From: JABSSA01 sp039984715
GTDB lineage: Bacteria; Pseudomonadota; Alphaproteobacteria; Rhodobacterales; Rhodobacteraceae
NCBI GenBank assembly: GCA_039984715.1
Contig: JBDWUA010000004.1
Coordinates: 248,001 to 312,000, forward strand
Reading direction: 5' to 3'
DNA: 64,000 nucleotides
Shown: one piece after another, positions 51,665-60,661 of the stretch
Layout: every line of letters starts with the position of its first letter
How positions within the stretch are numbered: the stretch's first letter is position 1
Notes under the pieces: generated by a model
What the model was told of the DNA's origin: nothing
Databases searched by the model: none
The model's input: the letters and a program-made list of their open reading frames with translations, nothing else
Position numbers and translations under genes: made by a program

Positions 51665-53029
51665 TTAAGTTGATCCATCTTTAGGTGTCTCCAAAGCATC
51701 TTCTGGCGGTTGATCAAGCAAGCGGACTTCGCGTTGCGGGAAAGGTATGGAAATGTTTTGGTCCTGAAAGGCGTCCCAAAGCGCCAAGAACACATTCCCG
51801 CGGATGTTTGTCAGGCCGCCCGTTGGGTCGCTGATCCAAAAGCGCAGGATATAATCGACACTGCTGTCGCCAAAGCCAACAATGTGGCAAACGGGTGGGC
51901 GGTGGCTCAGAACGCGGCTCACACTGCTTGCCGCTTCTATCGCAACTTTGCGCACCATATGCGGGTCGTCGTTATATGCGGTGCCAAAGTGAATATCCAA
52001 GCGAACGAAATCGTTCGAATGGGACCAGTTCACCACTTGCCCGGTGATTAGATCTTCGTTCGGGATCAGGTATTCTTTGCCATCGCGGGTGACGACACTG
52101 GCATAGCGCGCACCAAGCGTTTGTATCCAACCAAAGGTATCGCCAAGACTGATCACGTCCCCGGGTTTGATCGATTTGTCCAGCAAGATGATAATGCCGG
52201 ACACAAGGTTCGAAACTACCTTTTGCAGGCCAAACCCTAGTCCCACGCCGATGGCGCCGGACAAGACAGCAAGGCCAGTTAAATCTATTCCGACAGCACG
52301 CACACCGATAAGGAACGCTGTGCTGTACAAGGCCAGTTGCAAACCTTTGACGGCAAGGACCTGCATCGATGGGCTGATATCTTCGTTGCGCCGGATTTGA
52401 GCCGCCGTCGTGCTGCTGACAAAACGTGCCAATGTTAACAGGACGCCGATCAGCACGAAGCCGACAATCAAATCGAGAACGGACAGCCGGAATGTGCCGG
52501 ATTCCAATGCGATCCCGTCGAGGAAATTGCCAAGGTCGTTCGAAAACCCAAGGTAAAAGATCGTGGCGTAAACCCACAGGCACCAGGCGACTATGCGACG
52601 AAGGGTTCTGTTGCGTACGGCCCGCACGGCAAAGCTTATCGTTGCCCAAGCGGTGCCCAAAGTTGCAGCCAACCCGATAAGATACGAACGTGAAGGCCAA
52701 GTCAGGTTTTGCATCCCAAACCACACGGCCCACATAAATACCGCAAATACGATCAGCCCCATTCGCCGCCGTACAAGAACCACGATGCGCAATTGCCACG
52801 GTTTCCAATCGGCCCGGGCGCGGACCCATGATTGCAATGTGTTGGCAAACGGTTTGTGTGCGCACCATGCGAAAAAGACCAAACCAAGAATGATCAGGAC
52901 TTGCCAAAGCCGCCATCCCGGTTGCGCCAAGCTGGACAAAAATTGCCAACCTTGCAGTGCAAGGTTTTGCAAACCGCCCAGAAACTCTATCCACGGATCT
53001 ACTTCATCTTCCATAAGACCAGAGTGCAC
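51665..53029 (-). CDS. Mechanosensitive channel of the MscS family
   Basis: A 454-residue inner-membrane protein with five or so hydrophobic segments in the first 240 residues, then the MscS pore helix and beta domain: GAIGVGLGFGLQKVVSNLVSGIIILLDKSIKPGDVI around residues 245-280 (landmarks GAIGVGLGFGLQ and SNLVSGIIILLDKSIKPGD) and LIPNEDLITGQVVNW near 320. It releases solutes on hypo-osmotic shock. The start is not certain (GTG 53029 or ATG 53014); neither has a clear ribosome site. Opposite in direction to leuC. Confidence 0.9.
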   Translation of the reverse strand: MHSGLMEDEVDPWIEFLGGLQNLALQGWQFLSSLAQPGWRLWQVLIILGLVFFAWCAHKPFANTLQSWVRARADWKPWQLRIVVLVRRRMGLIVFAVFMWAVWFGMQNLTWPSRSYLIGLAATLGTAWATISFAVRAVRNRTLRRIVAWCLWVYATIFYLGFSNDLGNFLDGIALESGTFRLSVLDLIVGFVLIGVLLTLARFVSSTTAAQIRRNEDISPSMQVLAVKGLQLALYSTAFLIGVRAVGIDLTGLAVLSGAIGVGLGFGLQKVVSNLVSGIIILLDKSIKPGDVISLGDTFGWIQTLGARYASVVTRDGKEYLIPNEDLITGQVVNWSHSNDFVRLDIHFGTAYNDDPHMVRKVAIEAASSVSRVLSHRPPVCHIVGFGDSSVDYILRFWISDPTGGLTNIRGNVFLALWDAFQDQNISIPFPQREVRLLDQPPEDALETPKDGST

Positions 53030-53318
53030 GGGTTTGACAGAGCGTACAATGCTATGGGCAGAATTCCTTTATACTGGCTCTCTAAGTCACTGGTGATTGA
53101 TCTACGCCTGCCGGTCTGCCTCTTGCGAGACTCAGTTTGCAGGTGTATCGCATCCGCATGACGATCTTTTTTGATATCAAAGACCGCACGCGACTTCGCG
53201 AACGGTTTTTTGGCGCCACCCGTACGGTGCTGGCCCGACTATAATGTCATAACAGAGCACGCTTGGTGCTTTGCCCTGAATTGCCTGATGACTTTCGACT
53301 AAAAAAGGGAGAGGACAT

Positions 53319-54725
53319 ATGTCCCCCAAAACGCTCTATGATAAAATCTGGGATGCCCACATCGCGCACGCAGCGGATGACGGCACCTGTCTTCTGTATA
53401 TTGACCGCCACCTTGTTCACGAAGTGACAAGCCCGCAGGCGTTTGAAGGTTTGCGCATGACGGGTCGCGCTGTGCGTGCTCCGGACAAAACCATCGCGGT
53501 GCCGGACCATAACGTGCCTACAACGGCGGGACGCGAAAACCCGGCCAACATGACCGAAGACAGCGCCATTCAGGTTGCTGCATTGGATAAAAACGCCAAG
53601 GAATTTGGCATTCATTATTACCCAGTTTCAGATGTGCGTCAGGGTATTGTGCACATTGTCGGACCGGAACAAGGTTGGACATTGCCCGGAATGACCGTTG
53701 TATGCGGTGACAGCCACACGGCGACACATGGTGCTTTTGGTGCTTTGGCGCATGGGATCGGCACGTCTGAGGTCGAACATGTTCTGGCGACGCAAACGCT
53801 GATCCAGAAGAAGTCCAAAAACATGAAGGTCGAAATCACTGGCAAATTGCGCCCGGGCGTTACGGCCAAGGACATCACGCTTTCTGTAATCGGCAAAACT
53901 GGCACGGCTGGTGGCACAGGGTTTGTCATCGAATATTGCGGCGAAGCCATCCGCGATTTGTCGATGGAAGGTCGCATGACCGTTTGCAACATGGCCATCG
54001 AAGGCGGCGCACGTGCGGGCCTGATCGCGCCTGACGAGAAAACCTACGAATATTGCAAAGGCCGTCCACACGCACCAAAGGGTGCGCAATGGGAAGCTGC
54101 TGAAACGTGGTGGAAGACGCTGTATTCGGATGATGACGCACATTGGGATGAAATCATCACGATTGCAGGCGAAGATATTGCGCCTGTTGTCACATGGGGC
54201 ACATCACCCGAAGACGTATTGCCGATCACGGCGATGGTGCCTGCTGCGGATGACTTTGAAGGCGGGAAAGTGGATGCGGCACAACGTTCGCTTGATTACA
54301 TGGGTCTCACACCCGGCATGCCGTTGACTGACATCGAAATCGATACTGTTTTCATCGGGTCCTGTACCAATGGCAGAATCGAAGACCTGCGTGCAGCGGC
54401 GGCCATCCTGAAAGGGAAAAAGATCAAAGACGGTCTGCGGGCCATGATCGTTCCGGGATCCGGATTAGTACGTGCTCAAGCCGAAGAAGAAGGGCTTGCC
54501 GACATTTTCAAAGAGGCCGGATTCGAATGGCGCCTTGCTGGGTGTTCGATGTGTCTGGCGATGAACCCGGATCAACTTGCCGAAGGCGAACGTTGTGCGT
54601 CAACGTCCAACCGCAACTTTGAGGGGCGTCAGGGATACAAAGGCCGCACACACCTTGTTTCACCGGGCATGGCAGCCGCGGCTGCGATCACTGGTAAGCT
54701 TACTGACGTGCGGGAGATGATGTAA
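53319..54725 (+). CDS. leuC: 3-isopropylmalate dehydratase large subunit
   Basis: A 468-residue aconitase-family subunit of isopropylmalate isomerase in leucine synthesis. Start SPKTLYDKIWDAHIA, RHLVHEVTSPQAFEGL near residue 30, and the 4Fe-4S cysteines in FIGSCTNGRIEDL near 348 and AGCSMCLAMNPDQL near 410. GGGAGAGGA precedes the ATG. It overlaps leuD by one base. Confidence 0.96.
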   Translation: MSPKTLYDKIWDAHIAHAADDGTCLLYIDRHLVHEVTSPQAFEGLRMTGRAVRAPDKTIAVPDHNVPTTAGRENPANMTEDSAIQVAALDKNAKEFGIHYYPVSDVRQGIVHIVGPEQGWTLPGMTVVCGDSHTATHGAFGALAHGIGTSEVEHVLATQTLIQKKSKNMKVEITGKLRPGVTAKDITLSVIGKTGTAGGTGFVIEYCGEAIRDLSMEGRMTVCNMAIEGGARAGLIAPDEKTYEYCKGRPHAPKGAQWEAAETWWKTLYSDDDAHWDEIITIAGEDIAPVVTWGTSPEDVLPITAMVPAADDFEGGKVDAAQRSLDYMGLTPGMPLTDIEIDTVFIGSCTNGRIEDLRAAAAILKGKKIKDGLRAMIVPGSGLVRAQAEEEGLADIFKEAGFEWRLAGCSMCLAMNPDQLAEGERCASTSNRNFEGRQGYKGRTHLVSPGMAAAAAITGKLTDVREMM

Positions 54726-55330
54726 TGGACAAATTTGAAACACTCACCGGGATCGCGGCACCGATGCCGTTGGTGAATATCGACACAGATATGATCATCC
54801 CCAAGCAGTTCCTGAAAACGATCAAGCGTTCAGGCCTTGGTGCGAACCTGTTTGACGAAATGCGATTTGACCGTCAGGGCAACGAAATCCCCGATTTCGT
54901 TCTGAACAAAGATGCCTATCGTCAGGCCGAGATCATCGTTGCGGGTGACAATTTCGGATGCGGGTCATCGCGCGAACACGCGCCTTGGGCGATCAAAGAT
55001 TTTGGCATTCGGTCCGTCATCTCGACCTCGTTTGCGGACATCTTTTATAACAACTGCTTCAAAAACGGGATCTTGCCGATTGTGTTGCCAAAGGACGCGG
55101 TCGATGAACTGATGAAGGATGCCGAAAAAGGTGCCAACGCGCGTATTACGGTCGACCTTGAGGCGCAAACGGTGACCTCTTCGGACGGCACAGTATTCTC
55201 GTTCGAGGTAGATTCCTTCAAAAAGCACTGCCTTATTGAGGGGCTTGATGACATTGGCCTGACGATGGAAAAAGTAAGTTCCATCGACACATTTGAAGCG
55301 CAAACAGCTCAGGCACGTCCCTGGGTTTGA
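54725..55330 (+). CDS. leuD: 3-isopropylmalate dehydratase small subunit
   Basis: A 201-residue swivel domain subunit that pairs with LeuC. NIDTDMIIPKQFLKTI near residue 18, GDNFGCGSSREHAPWAIKDFGI near 78 and SFADIFYNNCFKNGILPIVL near 105 are diagnostic. Its ATG overlaps the leuC TAA by one base. Confidence 0.96.
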   Translation: MDKFETLTGIAAPMPLVNIDTDMIIPKQFLKTIKRSGLGANLFDEMRFDRQGNEIPDFVLNKDAYRQAEIIVAGDNFGCGSSREHAPWAIKDFGIRSVISTSFADIFYNNCFKNGILPIVLPKDAVDELMKDAEKGANARITVDLEAQTVTSSDGTVFSFEVDSFKKHCLIEGLDDIGLTMEKVSSIDTFEAQTAQARPWV

Positions 55331-55340
55331 TACAAACCAT

Positions 55341-55377
55341 GATTGAACCCGTCATCGTAGCGATTGCGGGTTCAATC
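55341..55377 (+). terminator. Hairpin after leuD, terminator-like
   Basis: Perfect 11-bp stem GATTGAACCCG (55341-55351) and CGGGTTCAATC (55367-55377), 15-base loop, 10 bases after the leuD stop. There is no T-run, so it may be an mRNA 3'-end stabiliser or a Rho-dependent end rather than an intrinsic terminator. Confidence 0.55.
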
Positions 55378-55601
55378 AGCTGGCGCTTGCAGAAACGCTG
55401 CGCGACTCAATCGTAAACAATCTTAAACCTCAGGTAGGCAGATTCTTGCCATACAGGCCGAATCTTGGATGATTGATCTCGAATCGTAAACGCCGAAGTG
55501 TGGTGTGAAGAGGGGCTGGCACAACATGTTGTGTTTTGCCACATTTCCGCCATACCTTTGATGCACAAAGGCACCAGTCACACCCCAAAACTGCCCAATG
55601 G

Positions 55602-55616
55602 TTAAGGCTTTATTAA
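55602..55616. promoter_or_regulatory. CtrA-type site TTAA-N7-TTAA
   Basis: TTAAGGCTTTATTAA, a full CtrA consensus with exactly 7 bases between the half sites, flanked by GG and CC so the whole is symmetrical. It is 135 bases before the GTG of the membrane protein gene at 55751, a suitable distance for a regulated promoter. Confidence 0.65.
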
Positions 55617-55750
55617 CCAAACCACTTGTGACGACGGGGTGATTTGGTCAGGAATGTGACTGAATTGAGGCAGACCGCCACACCCGGCGGGATCAGGTTG
55701 GGATACGTTGCGGCAACGAACCGCGCGGACCAGTTTGAAGGGGACGAAAC

Positions 55751-56590
55751 GTGATTGCGCGTATAATTGGGGCCGCCGCCCGCGGGTTTTTGGTGGCATT
55801 GCTGATAGCGACACCGGCGCTGATATTACCTGGTGTTACAAATGACTCGACGCAGATCACTCTGCTCGTCGCGCTTTTGGCATCATTGCTCACCTTCAGC
55901 GAATACAACACAAATGCACCCAGTATCGTTGAATTTCGTGATGCTGCTCCGTTCAACCGACTAAGATTTGCTGGGCTGTTTCTGACTGTCTACTTGCTGA
56001 CGATGATCTGCAAGGGAACGATGATTCCTACGGCCACCACGCAGGCATTGAGCGCAATAGGCACAATCGTCGGCAATGCGATCGACTTCCCATTTTCTCC
56101 GGTGCGTCTTGCGGTCCTGATGTTGCCGTCAGATTCGTCCTTGGAAACCATAAACACAGTTCGCTCAGCCGCCGGAATGGCTTATCTGAGCTCGTTGATC
56201 GCCATGACGGCTTTCATTGTGATGGTGCGTCTAATGGGATGGCCCACACGCCGTGGCGCGTTCAACGTTTGGATTAACTTGCCATTGTTCGACCCAACCG
56301 CAGGCGGTGATGTACTGGACCATCTTCAGCGGGATGCTCGTGTTAACATTGCAATTGGATTTCTTTTGCCATTTGTCATTCCGGCCGTGGTCAAACTGGC
56401 GGCCGATCTGATACAACCTGTGATGTTGGAAAACCATCAGACCTTGATCTGGACAATGAGCGCATGGGCCTTTCTTCCCGCTTCTATGATTATGCGCGGC
56501 GTCGCTATGCATCGTATTGCGGAAATGATCAAAGAACAGCGTCGACGCGTATACGCGGCAAACGCAGAACCGGGTATGCATCCGGCCTAA
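55751..56590 (+). CDS. Uncharacterised five-helix membrane protein
   Basis: A 279-residue inner-membrane protein with about five hydrophobic segments (around 5-28, 33-48, 72-92, 143-160, 205-230) and a polar C-terminus. I do not recognise the family. The segment RLRFAGLFLTVYLLTMICKG near residue 70 has the only strongly patterned look. GTG 55751 has AAGGGGAC 6 bases upstream. It overlaps the next gene by 127 bases and probably responds to the CtrA-type site upstream. Confidence 0.75.
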   Translation: MIARIIGAAARGFLVALLIATPALILPGVTNDSTQITLLVALLASLLTFSEYNTNAPSIVEFRDAAPFNRLRFAGLFLTVYLLTMICKGTMIPTATTQALSAIGTIVGNAIDFPFSPVRLAVLMLPSDSSLETINTVRSAAGMAYLSSLIAMTAFIVMVRLMGWPTRRGAFNVWINLPLFDPTAGGDVLDHLQRDARVNIAIGFLLPFVIPAVVKLAADLIQPVMLENHQTLIWTMSAWAFLPASMIMRGVAMHRIAEMIKEQRRRVYAANAEPGMHPA

Positions 56591-57603
56591 TCCTGCTGCT
56601 TGCGACAGGGTTCGGTGCGCAAGCTGAAACCTACCGTGTCGCGACGTGGAACGTTGAATTGTCGCGCAAAGGTCCGGGCCTTCTCTTAAGGGACATGATC
56701 CGGGGTGACGACGAACAGATAAGTGCAGTTCTAGATATTATCGCGGAAGTCCGTCCAGACATCCTGTTGCTGCAGGGCGTCGATTTCGACCAGACCAGCG
56801 AAGTCTTGCAACGACTCGCAGGCGCTGCCGGGTATGATTATCATTTTGCGTTCCCACCAAATTCTGGACGCCAAGCCGGGCTCGACGTGGACGGGGATGG
56901 TCGGCTAGGGGAGCCAGAAGATGCCTTGGGGTTTGGTCGGTTTTTCGGAGAAGGTGGAATGGCCTTGTTGTCCCGCTTCCCGATCCAAATCGAAGCTTCA
57001 CACAATTACTCAGATATCTTGTGGAAAGACTTGCCACAGACTCTGATGCCGTCACCCGACAACGATTGGCCATCGCAAGCCGTGTATGACAGGCTGCCGC
57101 TTTCTTCTGTCGGTCATTGGAAAATTCCGATTTCGGTGCCGGACGGTGATCTAACTTTGATGGCCTTTCATGCCAGCCCGCCAGTCTTTGACGGCCCAGA
57201 AGATCGCAATGGTCTGCGCAATCATGACCAAATAGCATTCTGGCAAAAGGTGATGGATGGCGTTGTTGGATCGGCCCCAAAGTCCCATTTTGTCGTGTTG
57301 GGCGATGCCAATCAGGATCCGATTGATGGCGAAGGTCGCAAGGCTGCGATTCGGTCTCTGTTGGCGGATCAACGGTTGCAGGATGTCACCCCAAAAGGCG
57401 CACAAGGAACAGACACCGTTGATTGGGACGCGATTGGTGTGGGACGGTTACGCGTCGACTATGTTTTACCGTCCTCGGACTTGGACGTGATCGATTCCGG
57501 AGTGTACTGGCCTATCGCAGAGACTGAGGAAGCGACGACCGCGCGCATTGCCAGTCGTCACTCTCTTGTTTGGGTCGACCTTAAGATGTCAGACGGTCAC
57601 TGA
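56464..57603 (+). CDS. Exported endonuclease/exonuclease/phosphatase-family protein
   Basis: A 379-residue EEP-fold protein. TYRVATWNVELSR near residue 58, PDILLLQGVDFDQT near 98, VVLGDANQDP near 280 and SRHSLVWVDL near 366 mark the fold. Two catalytic positions are unusual: the Glu of the usual LQE motif is Gly, and the Asp of the usual SDH motif is Arg. A hydrophobic stretch (GLILLLATGFGAQA, about 41-54) after a long basic region looks like a signal peptide. ATG 56464 is the only start codon in frame before it and lies inside the preceding gene. Confidence 0.78.
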   Translation: MGLSSRFYDYARRRYASYCGNDQRTASTRIRGKRRTGYASGLILLLATGFGAQAETYRVATWNVELSRKGPGLLLRDMIRGDDEQISAVLDIIAEVRPDILLLQGVDFDQTSEVLQRLAGAAGYDYHFAFPPNSGRQAGLDVDGDGRLGEPEDALGFGRFFGEGGMALLSRFPIQIEASHNYSDILWKDLPQTLMPSPDNDWPSQAVYDRLPLSSVGHWKIPISVPDGDLTLMAFHASPPVFDGPEDRNGLRNHDQIAFWQKVMDGVVGSAPKSHFVVLGDANQDPIDGEGRKAAIRSLLADQRLQDVTPKGAQGTDTVDWDAIGVGRLRVDYVLPSSDLDVIDSGVYWPIAETEEATTARIASRHSLVWVDLKMSDGH

Positions 57604-58492
57604 ACGTAGTAACAGCCGTGGCTGACTTTTTGATGCCCTTTGCACCCAAGGCAGACCGAATGACGTCTTCAATTGGCGTGGGTTCAAAGTCAGGTAACAG
57701 GCGGGCCAGTTTGGCATCTGAAAGGGCATGATCAAGGTTCCACAGGTAGCGCATTTCCTGCATCTCGCGCGCCAGTCCCCAAAACGGGCTGGCCAGCCGC
57801 ATGACCCACCATGGGAAGGATGAAACCCGAACGGATTTTCCTGTGATGGCCGTCACGTATTGCGACAGCATATCGACCGAAAACGTGTGACCTTTGAACG
57901 GAATGTCTTCAAAGACGGCAAGGTTGGTTCGGCGATCACAAAGTTGCACGGCGGCCTCTGCCCAATCCGGCAAGAAACACCATGCTTGACGCACATTTGT
58001 GGCACCGGGCGACAGGATTTTACCCGAATTTATCCGGGACAGATGCAGCGTGCTCATGACGTCACTGTTTGCGTCTGGATCGATGAAGTTGCCAGCGCGC
58101 AATATCAATGTGCGCACGCCACTTTCGGCATATCGCGCTTCCATATCAATCCGTATGTCGCCCTTTCTTGAGCAAGCGCATTGGGGTGTGTTTTCATCAA
58201 AGACGCCGGGTGTGTTTCCAAAGTTGTAGACATTGCCCGGGATTAAAACGGTCGCATCATTGACCTTAGCTGCTTCGATATGAGCTTCGGTTATCTCTGG
58301 GATCACTTGCGCCCAATTGTGGTAGTTGGCTGGGTTCATCCCATTGACGATGACGTCAACATCCTGCGCAGCACGGGTCATGTTTGTGCCCCGCTGAAAG
58401 CGTTTGATTGTCCAACCGGCGTGGCCAAATGCGCGTGCTGCATGGGTTCCAATTTTGCCGGATGCGCCGGTAATGAGAACAGTCTTTGTCAT
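57581..58492 (-). CDS. NAD-dependent epimerase/dehydratase
   Basis: A 303-residue extended SDR. The NAD motif is LITGASGKIGTHAARAF near residue 6; PGNVYNFGNTPGVFDE near 95 and RIDMEARYAESGVRTLILRAGNF near 118 (in part) are typical of NmrA/epimerase proteins, although the classical YxxxK is not obvious. ATG 58492 is preceded by GAAAGGG. Overlaps the convergent EEP gene by 23 bases, and is divergent from a LysR regulator that likely controls it. Confidence 0.82.
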   Translation of the reverse strand: MTKTVLITGASGKIGTHAARAFGHAGWTIKRFQRGTNMTRAAQDVDVIVNGMNPANYHNWAQVIPEITEAHIEAAKVNDATVLIPGNVYNFGNTPGVFDENTPQCACSRKGDIRIDMEARYAESGVRTLILRAGNFIDPDANSDVMSTLHLSRINSGKILSPGATNVRQAWCFLPDWAEAAVQLCDRRTNLAVFEDIPFKGHTFSVDMLSQYVTAITGKSVRVSSFPWWVMRLASPFWGLAREMQEMRYLWNLDHALSDAKLARLLPDFEPTPIEDVIRSALGAKGIKKSATAVTTFSDRLTS

Positions 58493-58586
58493 ATCTGGCC
58501 CTTTCGTTTCGCCGTTTCCAGCTTGATATGACATTCTTATTTGTTCATAAACTCACTGAATTCGCAGATTGGGTATTCAAAATTGA

Positions 58587-59498
58587 ATGGATAAAGATCC
58601 TCAATCAATGGACTGGTCGCTTGTGCAAAGCTTTCTCATGGTGGCTGAAACTGGATCGCTTAGCGAAGCGGCGCGTCGATTGAATCAAAGCCAACCGACC
58701 ATAGGGCGTCACATCCGCGCCCTTGAAAAGCAATTGCAGACGTCGCTGTTTGAACGCCATCAGCGGGGGTTAAACCTGACGAATGAAGGGGCTGCGTTGG
58801 TGCCGCATGCGAAATCCGCACGGGATAGCATGCAGGCCCTGCGATTGACCGCAGCAGGTCAAGAAAGCCAAATGGAAGGTACCGTGCGCATAGCGTGCAG
58901 CATTTTCGCCGCACACCACATTTTACCGGGCATCATTGCCGACATGCGTGCCTTGGAACCCGGAATTGATTTTGAAATTGCCCCCAGTGACGATAGCGAA
59001 AACCTGCTGTATCGCGAGGCTGACATCGCCGTGCGTATGTATCGACCCACACAGCTTGATATCGTGACACGCCATATTGGCGACATTCCAATAGGTGTTT
59101 TTGCGGCCCATCGTTATTTGAAACGCATCGACGCCCCGGTCGAAATCGAAAATTTCTTTGCCCATGATGTTGTCGGCTTTGATCAAGGTATGTTGATCTT
59201 GAACGTCATGCGCGCGCTGGGCGTGCAAGCAAAGCCTTCGGATTTTGCAGTTCGATGTGACAATCAAAGCGCCTATTGGGAACTTGTACGCGCGGGATGC
59301 GGCATCGGGTTTGCGCAAGTGAATGTGGGACGCGCCGAACCCAAAGTGACCGAAATTGACCTTGGTTTGACCTTACCACCGCTGCCTGTTTGGTTGGCTG
59401 CACCAGAGGCGATGCGGCAAGTGCCGCGCTTGTCTCGGGTTTGGAATCTGTTGGCGGATGGTCTGACAGAGTATGTTCGGAATTCGCACAGACATTGA
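58587..59498 (+). CDS. LysR-family transcriptional regulator
   Basis: A 303-residue LysR regulator. Helix-turn-helix at about residues 17-45 (GSLSEAARRLNQSQPTIGRHIRAL), followed by the two-lobed effector domain. The WELVRAGCGIGFAQ region near residue 232 is typical of the C-terminal lobe. It is divergent from the epimerase gene by 94 bases, the usual place for its target. No evidence links it to the leu genes. Confidence 0.9.
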   Translation: MDKDPQSMDWSLVQSFLMVAETGSLSEAARRLNQSQPTIGRHIRALEKQLQTSLFERHQRGLNLTNEGAALVPHAKSARDSMQALRLTAAGQESQMEGTVRIACSIFAAHHILPGIIADMRALEPGIDFEIAPSDDSENLLYREADIAVRMYRPTQLDIVTRHIGDIPIGVFAAHRYLKRIDAPVEIENFFAHDVVGFDQGMLILNVMRALGVQAKPSDFAVRCDNQSAYWELVRAGCGIGFAQVNVGRAEPKVTEIDLGLTLPPLPVWLAAPEAMRQVPRLSRVWNLLADGLTEYVRNSHRH

Positions 59499-59558
59499 CC
59501 CTCAGGCCCGTGCGCGCTAGGCCCCCGAGCAACCTAAAAGTTCATGTGGAGAAAGCGA

Positions 59559-60659
59559 ATGTCCAACCCATCCCTGTTGATCCTGCCCGGTGACGGCATT
59601 GGTCCCGAAGTCATGGCACAAGTGCGTCGGATCATTGGTTGGATGGGTGACAAGCGCGGCGTGACCTTTGACGTCAGCGAAGACCTTGTCGGCGGTGTCG
59701 CATATGACAAGCACGGCACGCCTTTGCACGATGATACGATGGCCAAGGCCCAAGAGGTCGACGCAGTGCTGCTTGGCGCTGTTGGTGGCCCAAAATACGA
59801 TGATTTAGATTTCAGCGTTAAACCTGAACGCGGTCTGCTGAGACTGCGCAAAGAGATGGACCTCTATTCCAACCTGCGCCCAGCCCAGTGTTTTGACGCG
59901 CTGGCAGATTTCTCATCGTTGAAGAAAGACGTTGTGGCGGGGCTGGACATTATGATTGTCCGCGAATTGACCTCTGGTGTTTATTTCGGTGAACCACGTG
60001 GCATTTTCGAAGAAGGCAACGAACGCGTTGGTATCAACACGCAACGTTACACCGAAAGCGAAATCGAACGCGTTGCGCGTTCTGCATTCGAACTTGCCAT
60101 GCGCCGGAACAAGAAACTGTGTTCCATGGAAAAAGCGAACGTCATGGAATCGGGTATCTTGTGGCGCGAAGTCGTCACGCGCGTTGGTGCGGATTATCCA
60201 GAAGTCGAGCTGTCGCACATGTATGCAGATGCCGGCGCGATGCAATTGACCCGCTGGCCCAAACAGTTCGATGTGATCGTAACAGACAACCTGTTTGGTG
60301 ATCTGTTGTCGGACCTTGCCGCGATGCTGACTGGTTCGCTTGGCATGTTGCCTTCTGCGTCGCTTGGATCGCCGATGTCCAACGGACGCCCAAAGGCGTT
60401 GTACGAACCGGTACACGGTTCAGCGCCGGATATCGCCGGACAAGGCAAAGCCAACCCAATCGCATGTATCTTAAGCTTTGCGATGGCGCTGCGGTACAGC
60501 TTTGACATGGCAGTCGAAGCTGATTTGGTCGAAGCGGCCGTTCAAACGGTTCTGGCCAACGGATTGCGCACTGCTGATCTGTTGGGTGAAGAAGGGGCGC
60601 AACCCGTTTCGACAAGCGAAATGGGTGATGCCATTCTTGAAGCGTTGAACGCGGGTTAA
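59559..60659 (+). CDS. leuB: 3-isopropylmalate dehydrogenase
   Basis: A 366-residue enzyme oxidising 3-isopropylmalate in leucine synthesis. ILPGDGIGPEVMAQV near residue 8, RELTSGVYFGEPRG near 132, KANVMESGILWREVV near 195, LSHMYADAGAMQL near 220 and VHGSAPDIAGQGKANP near 285 are diagnostic. ATG 59559 has GGAG about 10 bases upstream. It is separated from leuCD by four unrelated genes. Confidence 0.96.
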   Translation: MSNPSLLILPGDGIGPEVMAQVRRIIGWMGDKRGVTFDVSEDLVGGVAYDKHGTPLHDDTMAKAQEVDAVLLGAVGGPKYDDLDFSVKPERGLLRLRKEMDLYSNLRPAQCFDALADFSSLKKDVVAGLDIMIVRELTSGVYFGEPRGIFEEGNERVGINTQRYTESEIERVARSAFELAMRRNKKLCSMEKANVMESGILWREVVTRVGADYPEVELSHMYADAGAMQLTRWPKQFDVIVTDNLFGDLLSDLAAMLTGSLGMLPSASLGSPMSNGRPKALYEPVHGSAPDIAGQGKANPIACILSFAMALRYSFDMAVEADLVEAAVQTVLANGLRTADLLGEEGAQPVSTSEMGDAILEALNAG

Positions 60660-60661
60660 AA

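Larger units (their letters stand above)
55331..55750. other. 420-bp intergenic region after leuD
   Basis: It holds an 11-bp hairpin just after leuD (55341-55377) and a full CtrA-type site (55602-55616). No ORF with a ribosome site or family features is seen. Confidence 0.6.

Noticed and set aside
53158..53244. 28-codon ORF (MTIFFDIKDRTRLRERFFG...) ahead of leuC, considered as a leucine attenuator leader
   Set aside because: It has only three scattered leucine codons, no leucine run, no clear ribosome site and no terminator/antiterminator pair before leuC.
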